Shown: piece after piece, positions 1 through 15,417 of the stretch
How positions within the stretch are numbered: the stretch's first letter is position 1
Layout: every line of letters starts with the position of its first letter
Origin: Limanda limanda
Taxonomy: Eukaryota > Chordata > Actinopteri > Pleuronectiformes > Pleuronectidae
Reading direction: 5' to 3'
DNA: 64,000 nt
Assembly (NCBI RefSeq): GCF_963576545.1
Contig: NC_083647.1
Location: 6,360,507 to 6,424,506 of the forward strand
Program-made: the position numbers and the translations under genes
Notes under the pieces: generated by a model
Database searches by the model: none
Told to the model about the DNA's origin: nothing
What the model saw: only the letters and a program-made list of their open reading frames with translations

Positions 1-185
1 TACTGTGGATAATCTATTTCTTGACTTAAAGAAGAAAAAGGCTTCCTGGTGCAGCTTGCACCACGGCTGCTGCAAGAACACTCCACAGAGCACTTTAACT
101 GAATTTCCGTCTTAAAGACTCCATCTTACAGAGATGACATGGTCAATAGTCAGGCTGTGATGGTTCACCTGTGAGAGGATCTTAC

Positions 186-3100
186 CGAGCATCGTGGTCC
201 ATGAAGCTTTCGGAGGGGAACTTTTGAAACACATGTGGCAGCTGAACCATCACCTGACAGATGGAACCTGTTTTGGGCATGTTCTTAGTGACAATCTGAA
301 ACAGGAAAAACAAAATGACTTTCTTAATTACTTACAAGTTCAAATGACAATGAATAAACTGTCTATTAAAATACAAATTAAATTGTGACTGGCAGTGGCT
401 TTGTGTTTTAACTCTCTACCTCAGAAGGTCAGTAAACTAGCCAGACAGGTTTATCTGAGGGTTGCCTAATAATGAGTTGAACTAAAGCGATTACCTGTCC
501 CCGGTAGTTTGAGCAGTGTTTGGTCAGGATGTTGTTGATCTGCGGCTCGTGGATGGAGCTGAACACCAGGGTCTGCCTGTAGTGTTTGGACCAGTTGTTC
601 AGGCTCCACATTCTCACCCTGGAGAAGTCCACGTCGTGGGAGTCCAGCGGCTGAAGGTTCATGTGCTTCATCACATGCTGGTGAGAGAAGATAATGGGAT
701 GTTTTAGATAAATCAAATGTCAACCACAATAGTGTTTTTACTGATTTATTACAGGTGTTGGTCACCCGATGTCACTACATTTCCCCAGCAGTGTGGAACT
801 TAAGTAGATGCTCAGATAGAGAGAGGCAACCACGCAGTAATACGCCATTTTCTCTCCTTTCACTTTTTCCAAAAATCAAGGTCCAAGGAATTTGACCCGG
901 CACCCAATTTGTTTGAATCTATTAGATGAACATGATGTTAAGCCGCTTGTCTGTGGTGCCTCCTCCTCCTGTCTTTGTTACTGGGCCCAAAATACTTCCA
1001 CACACTACTGCTCAGATATTTTGGTGTCGTGATTGTAGTGCCCAAGGCCGCTTTGCTTGCAAGTGTCCTCCATTTTCGTAGCAAAACAACATTATTGGAA
1101 TACTTTACTGATAGAGTAGATCACGAGGGTCAGGTCAAAGCTGATACTGAGCGCCCTCTAATGGATTACAAGGCAAACTACTCCAGATGGCCTGATGAGG
1201 TTCTAAGGCTGTACATTTTGAATTTTAAACAGGCACATTACAGTTGGAATATGAACTCTCCTCCCACATTCGAATGAATGTTTTATTTTCAAATAATAAG
1301 TTACGATGTTCATTTTTACTACTATCTGTTTTTCCTACCAATTATGGGCCTAAGTGCACACAAGCCTAAACTGAATGGATGTCAAATCAATGTGGAGAGC
1401 ATCAAAAAAAATAAATGACTATCTCCCAAGAGGAAACTCTGGTGACAGCACCTTCCTGAATCTGTTAGCAAACTTACCAGGATGTGCTCCCAGTTCTGCA
1501 TGAGGAAGACGTCTGCCTGGTCCATCACCAGCATCTCAATGGAGGAGAGGAAGTCGAAGTCTCTCTGACTTTCTCCCTCTGCTCCCAGCACTGTTCGCAG
1601 GCCCAGGGGAGACGTAATGATGATGTCTGACGAGTAGAAGGGGGCGTATAGCCGCACACTGCTCCTTATAATGGAGACACCTGGTGAATAGAGAGGACAG
1701 CAGCAGGGTCTCAGGCTCAAAAACTCAGGTTTTTTTTAACGTTGGTCACATTTTATTTCCAAACTGTACCTATCCTGAAGTGATCGTCAACATTGCCTGA
1801 GAAGATGGCGCGGTAGTCATCCGGTCTCTGCGTTTTGGGCGGCTCTTCATCTGCATCCTCCCCAAACTCTTCTTTGAACCTCTTCTTATTGCTGATCACG
1901 ATCTTCTTGCCTTTGGTTTCCAGCAGACTGATGAACGTCTGGACTACTTGCAGAGCTCCGCTTCGGAACGGCACCAGAATCAGCACCTGACACATTCATG
2001 AGAAAGTAATTCATTATTTGTCATGTATAGAAATAACAAATGAAGCTCTGTAAAGACACCGAATGAAATGTACACAATTGCTTACCTTGGGCCGGGTCAG
2101 ACCTTGGTCCCTGGGTTCGTCCTGTGGCTCAGCTCCGGGTTTAGCCCGAGTCTTTGGCTCTCTTAACTGAGCATTGTGAGCAAGGACCTGGGAGTTGGCC
2201 TTCAGTACATGGTTGAGCACATGTAGACAGTATGCACTGCGCACCTGAGGGTGCTTATTCACATGACAGGTCTCTGGGTAGTATAGATCCTTGTAGGAAC
2301 CCATGAGGGCCAGCAGTTCTAGCTGGAAAGGGCTGATCTCTTCAGCCACATTCTTAGAATCGGACGTCTGGTTTAGATCTTTCCAGGAAGATTCCAAGAG
2401 TTTGTGGAAATCTGGGAGGTTTGTGACTTTCTGAGGGCCAGGGGGTCCAAACTTCTCCAGGGGACTGGTACAGAGCAGAGTGCCTAATTTTGGCCACTGA
2501 GTAAGATAAACGCAAAGACAGAACATATAGTTAGGATTTATTTCAATGAAAAAAATATTCACTGGTAGATTTGAACAAATGATGTTGTTAATACCGTGAT
2601 CTGAGTCTTTGTTTTACTGCCAGATGTTATCCTCTCCACATCTTCTTCACTGAGCTCTGTGTGTAAATGCTGTAAAAACATGTCTGCACAGAGAAAATAA
2701 ACACAGTAAAACAAATTGTAGTCACATTGTTATGTTTTCTAAATCAGTGAAAAGTTGATATTATTGCTTCCAAGCAGTCATTCACGTCCGAATAGCGATA
2801 ACATCGAAAAAAGAAAAAAAAATCCCACCCCTAGGGGCAGACATAATAAAACCACTCAAAATGGATCTTTACTTTCTGAGTAATAATTCAATGTAGTGTA
2901 TTTGAAAACCCAACAGATAGCTTTGACTTTGAAGAGAAATTGTTCCCACCTTTCTCATCCTTGCTGTCTTCCTGCTCTGCCGTTTGCTCTTGTCCTCCTT
3001 CACCCAGGAAGTTGTTCTCCAGACAGAACTGGGACTCATGCTCATTATCTACAAATTCTTTGTCTCCTTGATCCTTCTCTTCTCCGACAACCTCTTCAGT

Positions 3101-3868
3101 CGGAACCTCATCTGCATCTGCGACTTCTTCCTCTCTCTCTTCTTCACCACCATCCTCGCTCTCGTCTCCAGCTCCATCACTGTCCTCTGTTATGAAGAGC
3201 ACAACGGTATTTAGTCAAATGCAAATATAGTCACATCAAGATGTTCAGGTTTACTGGAAATAAACAACTCACCTTCATCAATAAGCACTTCTTCCCCCTC
3301 CTCATGATCAGAGCTTTCCTCCTCTTCACTCTGGTCGTTATCTTCTTGTTGGCTGAGAGTTGACAGAAGTTTCTGGTAGGCTGTTTTCTGCTGTGGTTCC
3401 TCCTCCTCCTCTTCCAGCTCATCGGGGTCAGCATCAGATCCCAAAGGGCTGGCTGGCTGTAACAGTGGTGAGGACACAACACATTATCATCACAATATTG
3501 GATGAGCTTACATACGATACGATCTCTGCAGCAGAATTAAAACATCACTGCAATCGTAAATTGCAAAAGTGGGATGGACGTGCAGTTCTACTCACCAGTT
3601 CCACTACTTCAGTTCGTTCAGGTTTTTCGTTGATGCTTTGAAAAAGACACACAAAAGGAAATTAATCAACTTGGAAAACAAACATATTTGAAGACAACAA
3701 ACTAGTGAGGACATGTTACAAAGCTCTTTGTTTGGGCTGCTTGAGGATCCACCCATTAATTACTTAGGATGCAGGGAAGATTACAATTCAAGAGAGGAAA
3801 GCTCGTCCTTGAACGTTCTGACAGAAGCCACATAGAGAACATGAGAGAGAGAAGGTGTGTGTGTGTGA

Positions 3869-3913
<45 letters not shown>

Positions 3914-4374
3914 ATTTCTACCATGTGTAATTTAACTTTTTTCTTTGTTGCTAGCTATTTTGCTAAATTGCCACAGAAAATAACAACACATTTTTGTACA
4001 TTGAACCTGTGTTGTGGGTCTCCTCGTGTGTGGTATTAGGTCACATTATAACCCGTTAATAATAAGCGGAAGTATCTTCAAATCACAAAATAATGCATTT
4101 CAGCCAGAACACGTCGTTGTTAACGTCACGGACTTTATTAGCTTTGTTTCTGCTAACTACACACAACAGTAGCTAGCATCATGCGGCTAAACTGTGAGTA
4201 ATTTAGCGGGTTTGCTAACACCGCAGCTGAATAGCAGCAGTCACGCAGGCTGGAGTTTGTTTGTGCTACTCACACATCATGGAACGGATGCTCCTCTCCA
4301 AACTCCTTCAAGTGTTTCTTCTGTTTCTTGGATAAACTAGTGAAAAGTTGCTTGTTCTGGCTCCTCTTCCCCAT
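186..4374 (-). CDS. utp25: UTP25 small-subunit processome component (partial, C-terminal exons off-window)
   Basis: Utp25 (Def/DIEXF) is a nucleolar DEAD-helicase-like protein of the small-subunit processome, needed for 18S rRNA maturation and, in zebrafish, for digestive-organ growth. Ten coding exons fit in phase: 4374-4274, 3635-3596, 3456-3273, 3186-2950, 2683-2595, 2496-2086, 1986-1770, 1680-1478, 677-495 and 295-186. They encode about 591 residues starting [11 protein letters not shown]; the family is about 750 residues, so the rest lies left of base 1. The N-terminal third is very acidic (Glu/Asp runs in exons 3-4), typical of Utp25. Exon 7 gives [15 protein letters not shown] and exon 8 gives VMDQADVFL, a degenerate stand-in for the helicase DEAD box. 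Introns have GT-AG ends. The start is the first Met after a GC-rich stretch. The last exon ends at a good donor (gtaag) at 185. Assignment is by recalled family similarity, and the phase agrees across all ten exons. Confidence 0.93.
3852..3911. repeat. GT/GA microsatellite in utp25 intron 1
   Basis: A short run of gt dinucleotides passes into a long run of ga dinucleotides. It lies in the 638-base first intron of utp25. It is simple-sequence DNA and codes for nothing. Confidence 0.9.
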
Positions 4375-6010
4375 GTTGACACTGTGCTACACGTGTGTCC
4401 CCTGCTTCGGTGATTCAGTCAAATTGTCTTGGTGCCACCTATGGGAGCGGAGGAGAATTACACGTGCAGGTTTGTTTCTAATTGCGGTTGGGGACATGAT
4501 AAGGGATCCTCTTAATTTTGCAGTACATGCAGTCCAGGAGAAAAATAGTATTACTGCTCCTCAGATAATATTACTGTCAAGGCCTGAGATACCAATTTAT
4601 GTAAAAGTGAGTATTGTAAAATAATAGTGATGTGCCCATTGTAAACCTGGCTGTTTCTAATGTTCTGTTCTCTTGTCCTGTGTTAATGCACCGGTTCTAC
4701 TTCAGAATTATTCCTTATCATTAGTGATTCCTCCTCAAACACTTACACATTATACTGTCACTCTTGATTGTCTGTGTGCTGGACGTTGTGTGCAAATCTT
4801 TTTATAAACAGTATATGGTGCAGAATGAAGTTACATGAAGAAACTTTGTGTTCATCCTACCTGGTTTATCTACGATGAAGATTTTATATCATGTCATCGT
4901 TTATCATGATATTAAACAGAATTTGCATTATGACTGTTCGAGTGTGGTTTATATTTAAGTTTGAATTATTTACCGAACTGGTGTTAAATTGTCATACATT
5001 GCATGTCAGCTTATTCGGCTCTGTTAAACAACCATCACAGTCTTCAGACCCAAGTTCACAACTTTTTTAAATAATAACCTTGTTATTCAGATTGATATAA
5101 AATTCAGCAACAAAAAAACATTGTGTTTCTAATTTGAGGACAAATTGCAAGTAATTCTGTGAACATTGTTGCTATGACCAAGATCAACACCTGTCAATCC
5201 GTCTGTGTCAGTCCGATATGGTGAAATCAAAAAATCAGATTATCAAAATGATTTGTAACCATTTTTTACCCAAGATTCTACCCAGGTACCTATCACTGCT
5301 GTAGTTTATCAGGGGACGTAGAAGATTACACCAAATTCAGCACTGCACTTCCCTGACCGATTAACAATACACATAACAATTGTGACGCCAATAAGATGAA
5401 TGTTGCGCAAGAAATGTGCTCCACATACAGACAAACAAACGTTTATAGATATGATTAAGAGGATAAGTAGATTACTAGGCATTTAAACAGGTTATTGATG
5501 TATTTTTATCATTTTGTCTTGTAAAGAAAAGTGCTATCTAATTCAAGTGTATTATTATTATTTTTAAAGTGAAAAGAAATCGGTTGATTTGTACGACAAC
5601 CAACTTTCGACATACTCTGATCCCTGAATCAAGCTGGTAAATATTGGATAAATTGGTGCTCTCAGGATGACTTCAGGGTCAGATGGAGGTTATCTGTGAA
5701 TGTTAAGTTGAAACAGCTGAGCAGACAATATCCTGTTGAGCCTGTGGCCTATCTGCTGCTTGAAAACTAACCTTGATCAATTATTGAACATAGTAAGATC
5801 AGTTTACTGTTTGCCTGTTTTAGCTGTTACCATGGCAAAAGCTCATCTATTGTTAAACATATGGGTGTCTAGTTATTGTACCCGTGGTGCTTTCAGCTCC
5901 TTCTCACTCAATTAGGATTTTATTGTTCGATAATTGCATCTCACTATGGCTTAGGCTGAAAGAGCTGGATTTTCTGAATGGGATGTGAAGATGTAATGTC
6001 TTGTATTTTA
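4375..6010. other. Intergenic spacer between utp25 and the grxcr1-like exon
   Basis: About 1.6 kb of mostly AT-rich DNA. The stretch from about 4100 to 4450 around the utp25 start is somewhat richer in G+C and probably holds the utp25 promoter and 5' UTR. A 98-codon open frame from 4328 runs over the antisense of utp25 exon 1 and looks accidental. I see no further exon, RNA gene or clear mobile element. Confidence 0.5.
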
Positions 6011-6430
6011 ATGGAGCGGCCAAAGAGGAAACAGGAGAAAGAGAAGGCTGTTAAAACCGTCAGGTTTAGAGTGGCATCGGCCAACAGCGGCCGGGTCCTC
6101 ACGGAGGTGTTCAAGGATAAAACCGCCTGGTGCGGCTCAGTGTCGGATTCTGTGGACTCTGACTGCACCAGCACCCCGGAGGCAGACCAGGGGAGCTCGC
6201 CTCCCGCCAGCGAGGCCAACAGCCACCTGAATGGACTGGTGGTTGAGACCGCTGTGGACGAGAGCGGCTGCGAACCTGATGACCTGCTTTTGTACGCCAG
6301 TGCCAAGAGGGAGATACACTTCAGCAACAAACGCATCAACATCTGCAGCAAGAATGGGACCATACGGGGAGTGAGGAACAAAGTGAGCGCAGGCCAAGTG
6401 CTTTTCAGCAACCTCTCCAACATCCACCCT
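6011..6430 (+). CDS. grxcr1: GRXCR1-like first coding exon (glutaredoxin exons not found)
   Basis: GRXCR1 is a glutaredoxin-domain, cysteine-rich protein of hair-cell stereocilia; loss causes deafness (DFNB25 in humans). The exon encodes about 140 residues from MERPKRKQEK. It contains VRFRVASANSGRVLTEV near the N terminus and RINICSKNGTIRGV then KVSAGQVLFSNL near the end, the conserved stretches ahead of the glutaredoxin domain. It ends at a strong donor (gtaagt at 6431). An in-frame Met at 5978 is an alternative start, but the conserved N terminus is closer to 6011. The reading frame has no stops or frameshifts, which argues against an old relic. I looked for the following exons (glutaredoxin fold, then CxxC zinc-binding tail) in this window and found none; the next gene, tmem151b, is on the same strand. 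It could be a gene with a very long first intron, a truncated paralogue, or an assembly problem. Confidence 0.75.
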
Positions 6431-8493
6431 GTAAGTAGCTCTGCCACTGGTGACATGTTTCAGAATTCATATTTAAAATTAAATGTATCGCCAATTAATT
6501 TGACTTTAATCAAATGTGGATGTGCAAAATGTATCTGTCTCAGAGCTGGAGACAGATACAGGTCTAATGAGAAGTATTGATGATTCTATATTATGTATTC
6601 TCTTTATTTTAAGAGTTCCCATCGTCATCAGAAAAGGAGACCCTGGGAGAAAGAGTAAAGAGATTGGAACACAATGTGATCAAATGGAAGAAACGTCCCT
6701 GTAGATGAAATTTTCTTGTTCTAAACAAAGACTCCTCTCTTACACTAACTATACTAATGTTATGTCCCCCATACTACTATAGAACGACAGCTGTTCAGAT
6801 CAGCAATGGTCAAGTCTGCACACGTTATTGATTCAGATTCAAAATGAAGTTATAGATAACCTGCTGTATTGCAGTTGTGAGCACATGGATGGATTTTATA
6901 TTGCAACATGTGTAACCTCTTATATGATTTATACATGTGTAAAACATATAAAACCCTAGACCTCCATATCACAGACAGAAGGTAAATTGTAACCTAAAGC
7001 TAAACAAATTAAGTCAATTTCCCTCCATCCTTTCAGACTTTTCAAACCTTTCCAGCAAGACATTGTAATTATAATTTTAAACTTGAATTTAAATACTGCT
7101 GCTGCTCAAAACCATGGTGATTCTAGACATAGTGTTGAGGCCACAGTAAACAAATAATGAATGATTCGATGAACTTTCAGCAAGAGAAAGCAGTAGCTTT
7201 CAACAGAAGATGAATAAACTTGTAAATAAGATAAACTTATAAATAAACAACCAATAAATATGAGACTAATGAATGATTTAAAATATAAAACTTGAAAATA
7301 CGATAAAAAGTATGTTAATCAGAGTATAATGTTCTTGCAAGTTTACTTGTTGTATTTTTTTGTATTCCAATGCCTATATGTTATTTTTTATTATAATTAC
7401 AATAGTTACTTTATTTTGTAAGCCTTAGAAGGGAAAATTACAAAGTAAAAATGTATTTGCAGTTAATAAAAATGATTAAGCAGAACGATGTTGTTAGCAG
7501 TTTTGGGAATAGAGAATACTTCTAAATGTGTCACCTGATCATCAAATATACTGCTGTGATGCAGGGGTGGATTTGACGGGAGGGAGGGGGATGCACATTA
7601 AAGGTCGGAGGTCTGTCCAAGTAAAATGTTCATAACTCAGTGATTTTCCACTGATTGCAAACTCTTTGTATTGTACAAATGTCTGAAGTGTATGTATGTT
7701 ACAGAATGGAATTGGTTACACTTAAATGAAGGTTTTCATACAAAACCATTTGATCTTTTCTAGATGATAATATAGAAAAATGTCTAAAATATTATGGATT
7801 AAGTAAGTAAGGCTCTAAGTACAGTTTTTTAATACTACATCTAAATGCCTGCCATCATGGAATTTCCGGTATTATTTTGGAAATAAATAAAAAACTTACA
7901 GGTCCAGCTTGTAAGATTTATTGAAATGGATTTATTGGCATAAATTGAATATATATATTCCTAGTAATGCTTTTACTAATGTGGAATCATCTAAATTGTC
8001 CAAATTATTGTTTTCTTTACCCTAGAATGGGCCCTTTATATTGAAAATACTTAATATACATTGTTTTTCCAGGTTTTTTCCAGTAGCCTAATATGGTCAA
8101 TCTAAACATCTTTAGAGATTTTATGACGACTGAAGGCTACCACAGGTTCTCTTTCATATGTTGGAAGAGGAGGATGAGGTCAGGGGTATTCAGCTGCAAC
8201 ATGCAACTTCGACACTAGATGTCACTAAAGTCCACACACTGAACCTTTAATTCAGAAAATAGAAATATCTACAACAAACACTGTGTTTATCTATTCAGTG
8301 TCTGGTAGGCTTCGTAATGTTCTGGACATTTATACTTTGACAGCAAAATATTTGCTTCTTTGATAAACTGAATCAAATCAGTAATCTGTAGTTCAGTGAA
8401 TGGGTGTTTCCGCTCTACTATTGTGTAAGTAATGATAATAATAATATTAATAACAACAATAAAACTACTACTACTACTACTACTACTGCTACA

Positions 8494-8539
<46 letters not shown>

Positions 8540-8689
8540 TTACTACTACTACTAATAGGACTAATAATAATATTAACAACAATAATAATAATAATGAAAT
8601 GGTACTGGTGCTTATGGAATGAAATGCCCGCCACTGCTCTGATCTCCTGATTAGTACAAGGCATTTTTTGGTTGGACTTTCCCTTTAAG
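6431..8689. other. AT-rich spacer after the grxcr1-like exon
   Basis: About 2.2 kb, strongly AT-rich between 6900 and 8100, with no recognisable exon on either strand. A GC-richer patch around 7560-7600 is unexplained. The end of the stretch holds the ACT/AAT microsatellite. If the 6011-6430 exon belongs to a working gene, this is part of its first intron. Confidence 0.5.
8462..8596. repeat. ACT/AAT trinucleotide microsatellite
   Basis: Roughly 90 bases of nearly perfect act repeats, with a few interruptions, followed by aat/aac repeats. Open frames on both strands here read as homopolymers (Thr, Leu, Ser or Ile) and are artefacts of the repeat. Confidence 0.93.
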
Positions 8690-9178
8690 TGGCAGATTTG
8701 TGCAACAACATCCCACCGTGCACCTGCCTCGGTCAGCACCAGGGACAGCGACCCCCTGTCCCCCTGCCCCCCCCCCCCCCCCCCCCCCCTCACTGTGACG
8801 GACAGACAGACGGTCGGTGGTCTCTGAGGAGCACGGCACCTTCATTTTGTGAAGACGAGCCGCTCACCCAGCACAACCTGCGATCATGTTACTGCGGCAC
8901 TGTTCGGCCAGGATGCGGGCTTTCCTCTAGACACACCCCCGCCTTTTCTTCATCTTCCAGCCGCCGGAGGGATCCACTTCTTCCGGGGCTGTGGTTTATT
9001 CCCCCACCGATCATCATGCCCACGGTCCGCCTGCCTCGGGTTTTTCTTCTCCGGGTGTTGAACCTCTGGATGGTCGCTGTCTGACGGGTCTCGGCGGAGG
9101 GACGCTGCAGAGCAAGGTGGTGAGGTCTCTTCCTTCTCCACGCCCTGTCATCATCCCCATCAACAGCTGCCCAGCACC
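8690..9178 (+). promoter_or_regulatory. CpG-rich 5' region of tmem151b
   Basis: Base composition changes sharply from AT-rich to G+C-rich with frequent CpG, and stays so up to the tmem151b start codon. It includes a 23-base uninterrupted C run at 8767-8789. This fits a CpG-island promoter plus 5' UTR. The exact transcription start cannot be read from sequence alone. Confidence 0.55.
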
Positions 9179-11163
<1,985 letters not shown>

Positions 11164-12043
11164 CTATGCAGCCACTGACGGAGCAAAGGGGCATTTCTGT
11201 AGCATACAAACACTTTATAAACACTTTTTCTTAATGTGAGGCACACAGATTTATGTTATATTGCCATACTATCTGAAACAGATGCCTGAATCCTGAATGT
11301 GTAGATCACTAAAGCAATAACAGTGATTAGAGGACAGATAACAAAGTGACAATGGATTGTGAACCACATTGTTATTGTGTATCTGCTTGGCTTCCTATGA
11401 AACTCAAGAAAAGACTGTTACTGTGTCTGTCATTGCCATAGAGTTAAAGATCTCATATGTGCAGTCCATATGAAACTGACACTGACTCTGCAGTTACCTC
11501 ATAAGACCTTTTCAGTGGCCACGGAAGAGACGGACAGGTTTTAACAGCTCCTTCATTCAGTGAGGTCTCACAAACACAAACACATCAGAAATGAAAGAGA
11601 AGGACACATCAGATAATGCTGATTTGTATGTTTTCACAAGTACTACTGCTAATTACAGCAATATCTGAGTATCAAGTGAACTGCTGTAAGTTGCACTGAG
11701 GCACATCACAGACATTCACTGTTGGAAACCTTCGATTGAAGTCCTGGATACGTTAACTCACTGTTATACTGATATGAGATTGAAACAAAACCAAAAGAAA
11801 TTTATTTCACTCTTGTGAAATGAAATTCTATTTCACTTATGTTGTGGCAAAGTGTTGTAAATTACTTTTTGGTGTACCTCCTTAAAAAAACTAAATACGA
11901 TCTATTTGCTTAGTCACTTGAGTTAGTGACTTCCTACATTTCCCACAATGCCCTTTGACAACTGCAGACAACAGTTTCAGGTTTAATTTGAACTGTTGGT
12001 GGAAAGCAATATAAAGATATAAAAAAGAGCAGGTGGTGTATTT

Positions 12044-12049
12044 AATAAA
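12044..12049 (+). terminator. Candidate tmem151b poly(A) signal
   Basis: AATAAA lies about 880 bases after the tmem151b stop codon. It is the first good match in a likely 3' UTR, but others occur farther on (for example near 13460), so the real end is uncertain. Confidence 0.35.
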
Positions 12050-13774
12050 AATCTAGGACTTGTGCCCTTTACTCAGCACATACCTGTCATGTTGCTGCAT
12101 TGCATTGTGGGTGATGCGCTTCCTCTACAGTGGATTTCTCCCTGTCTGACTGTCGACTGTTGGTGCTTTATGGCAGCTGCAAAAACAAACATCCCTGACT
12201 GTTGGATGTTGATGGACTAACATCTTGAACATGATGTTTACAGTTGATAAACATGGTTAACCACAAATCTACACTGTGGATGTTGAACTTAATCTGCAAG
12301 GAAATATGAAACCGCAAAACTTAGTCAGAGAAGCTTTTAATGTTGTGAAGGTGTTTCAGGCAGGATTTCTGCTTTTATATTTGATTCATATTTGACAAAC
12401 TGGGTCATGAGCCTTTTCCTTGACCAACTAAGATATAGCATAAACATCCACCATCCATGATAACCTAAACAAGTACTTTAGTGTTTCTTACAGTTTGTCT
12501 TAAATTTGACTTTTTTTGCTGCCCACTGCCACGATACAATCTTGCCGGCAACTGTGTGACAAGCGCATAAATGTGTCAATGTCATTTCCTTACAACCAGA
12601 CAAGATAAGGACAGGTTTACACTGGTTTACACTGCATCTGCTACACATTTGAATATGAGTCACGACCATAATCATCTGACAAACAACTAAAGATGTTGTG
12701 GATTAAGGTGCATAAAGACCAAGAGCTTATTAAAGACATTATCAAAGTTGCATGATTTCCCTCTGCTAAGATAATGTGTTTAAAACTATGACAACATCCC
12801 TGAATGTAAACCACCAGCATATATGACATACTGTGGTATATGTCCCATTTATGCCTAGTAAATGATAATGTTCCATTTTTAAGATGTAAAATGAGAATTT
12901 CACTGTCTGGCGTGTACTGAATGTGCTCAGAGAGGCAAAAACACAGAGCACACCGACATATCACCATGTTTTCTACAGAGACTTTGGGTGTTGACATCTA
13001 ACTTATAAATAGGATCCCTGACTCTTTTTGAATCGGGTTGACAGGCTGTATATGCAAGGATGTAAATGCACTTACGTTTACACGTGGACATCTTACGACC
13101 TTTGTAAAACTGACTTTTTGTACAACACCTCACAGGATCATATTGAATGCATCCTAGCAAATAAGATATTGTTGTTACTTTGCTTTCAATTATGTGGTGA
13201 CACAAGTATTATGCACTTGAAATGACACTCATGGACATCATGAATTGTAGTGAAGCTAAATGTTGGTGTAAATCCCCTTAAAGAAACAAAGTATTCAATC
13301 TGTAACACGTAAATAACAGCTCAGACATGAGACAATACACAATCACTTAAAGCTTCTTGTAAAATGTTAACATTTTTGTTGTTGTCATTATAATCAAATG
13401 GGCTGTATAAATAACTAATCAGTTTTAAAATATGTATTCAAATATATCTTATGCTGGATAAATAAAAGTTGCAATAAAAAATATTAAAATAATAAACCCA
13501 TGGATATTTAAGTAATGTTGCTGTCTTGGATCCTCAAACTGGCTGGTATAGTTCAGAATAGCCTTATGGACACCAGCAGGAAGAGGTATAAATATAGTTT
13601 TTTTGCTGCTAAAGATTCAGGATACTTGTATTATTCATTTCTCTGCTTCAGTTCAGGATACTATTCTTTGATTTTGCCTTACTGTGTCAGAACCAGATCA
13701 TAAAGAAAACATACTAAATTTCTGCTATTGGACTGTAAAAAAAACAAATAATCAAATGCCAGTATGTGTGTGCT

Positions 13775-14045
13775 GGGGAGTCGCTTGTCTCCAACCAACC
13801 ACTGTTGGTTTCTGGGGGCGACTTCGGGTCAAGCCCGGCACAGGCAATAGCCGTCACCTGCTTACACCCTGATTTTGGTGTAAGCGGCAGTTTGGATGGG
13901 AGCCTGTGTCTGTCGGGAAAGATTTTCAAAAGTCTGTGGCGTGTTAGTTGAACCCAACAGCCCCCAGAAGGAGGGGATGTTTTCCGGGGAGGCTTCTAGC
14001 TGCACTCAACACAGCGGGACCCACCTGAGGTTTAAACGTTAGAAA
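13775..14045. other. Unassigned GC-richer block
   Basis: About 270 bases of mixed, non-repetitive sequence with higher G+C than the several kilobases of AT-rich DNA on either side. It contains a short imperfect inverted repeat (ccaaccaaccactgttggtt near 13792). A 71-codon minus-strand frame crosses it without matching any protein I know. It does not fold obviously as a tRNA or a snoRNA I can name. It could be a decayed mobile-element end or a conserved non-coding element. Confidence 0.3.
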
Positions 14046-15417
14046 AGACGTTTTTGAAGTAGTGCAAAGAGGCCTAGTTCGTTTGAATCAATAACTGGAA
14101 TTATCTACTCTTTGTACTTTGGCAAAAGAGGATGCTCTGTTCGGATTTCTGATCCCAGTTTTAAGAGTGTGCACAACAAGGCTAAATACTTTCTGAGTTT
14201 GTGTTCAAAATCCTTTAGGTTTGCCACCACTGATGCAGTAAAGCAAAATGTAGCTCGGGAAGCTATGATGCTGCAGCAGGGTTTAAAAAATGAAAGTATG
14301 AGAGAATGTTTTTGAATTTTTTGAATTCGTGTCAGCAAGGGAAATAATCAGTCCACAGCTGAGGTTAAAACTAAACTGTGAACAATTTATTAAAAAATAA
14401 AATAAGTTAGAATCAAATAAGGCGAATCGCAGAACAAAAGTGTCAAGTAAATTGAATCAGTCCACCGGTTATAAACAAGGTGCCTCTAACCCGTAGAGGG
14501 AAACAGGGGCTGGTTCTTCATCCTCCTCCTAATGAGTAGTCTCAAAAGGAGGAGTTTGTTCCAGTAACTTAAATGTTCCACACACAAGAAACACTATTCG
14601 AAGTGCACACAAATAGAATTAAAAGAGCTAAATGAACTTCTAAGCAGAATAACTGATGACAATCACACTGACTTGGTTCAGAGGGGATGGAACAAAGCAG
14701 ACTTGACTAAAACCATTAACCTCTGAGTTCCTATGAGCAAAGAGGAACACACAGATAATGACATTTGATTGGATCTGTTAAAAAATGCTGAGTGTGATGC
14801 ATTCACCAATGTTAAATCCCATTCTTTCAATAAGGCTGATTACAGACCTGTGGCTGATGAGATACCCGACCCAAAGCCTGACACTGACTGGACGTTTCAT
14901 AGTTAAAGGTAAAGGTAAATTAAAGGTATCTTTCTGAGAGGATGATGGAGATAGCAAGACTCCACCACTGTGGGTGGGGCCATCCATGTTTGTTTTTACC
15001 TGAGACCAATCTCTAATGCTTTACATGATTTCTAGTAATCTGACAGTGTATTCTTTTCGTTGTAATAATTGTGTTTCTGTTGCTTTAATGCCATAGATAA
15101 TAAAGACATTCTAATTGATTTATAAGGACTGTTAACTTTTTGTGATTAATTGAATAAAATAATTTGTACTTAATTCAAATATTTAATTCCCAGTTTAACT
15201 TTATGTTTGAGCTTGTCTTTTGTTTTAATAAATTGTAGTGCTCCTCTTTGATGTTATTATTAAAGTGTTCTTATCCCAAGGGTGTGAAGGTCTAAAGCTC
15301 TGGGTCAGTTAGTAATTGTCCCAATAATTTTGTAATTGTGACGAGTCAGGATTCGTGAGGGACCCCAGAGCAGAAGCAACACAGAGAGCCAAAAAGGGTG
15401 GTGCGTTCAAGGGATTT

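Noticed and set aside
1..185. A further utp25 exon at the left edge
   Set aside because: No segment on the minus strand both continues the protein family and has splice sites. The remaining exon or exons must lie outside the window.
2896..3214. Two overlapping plus-strand frames of 76-99 codons
   Set aside because: They are the antisense of the acidic utp25 exon 4.
8287..8793. Minus-strand frame with long Ser run and overlapping Thr or Leu frames
   Set aside because: Produced by the ACT/AAT microsatellite and the C run.
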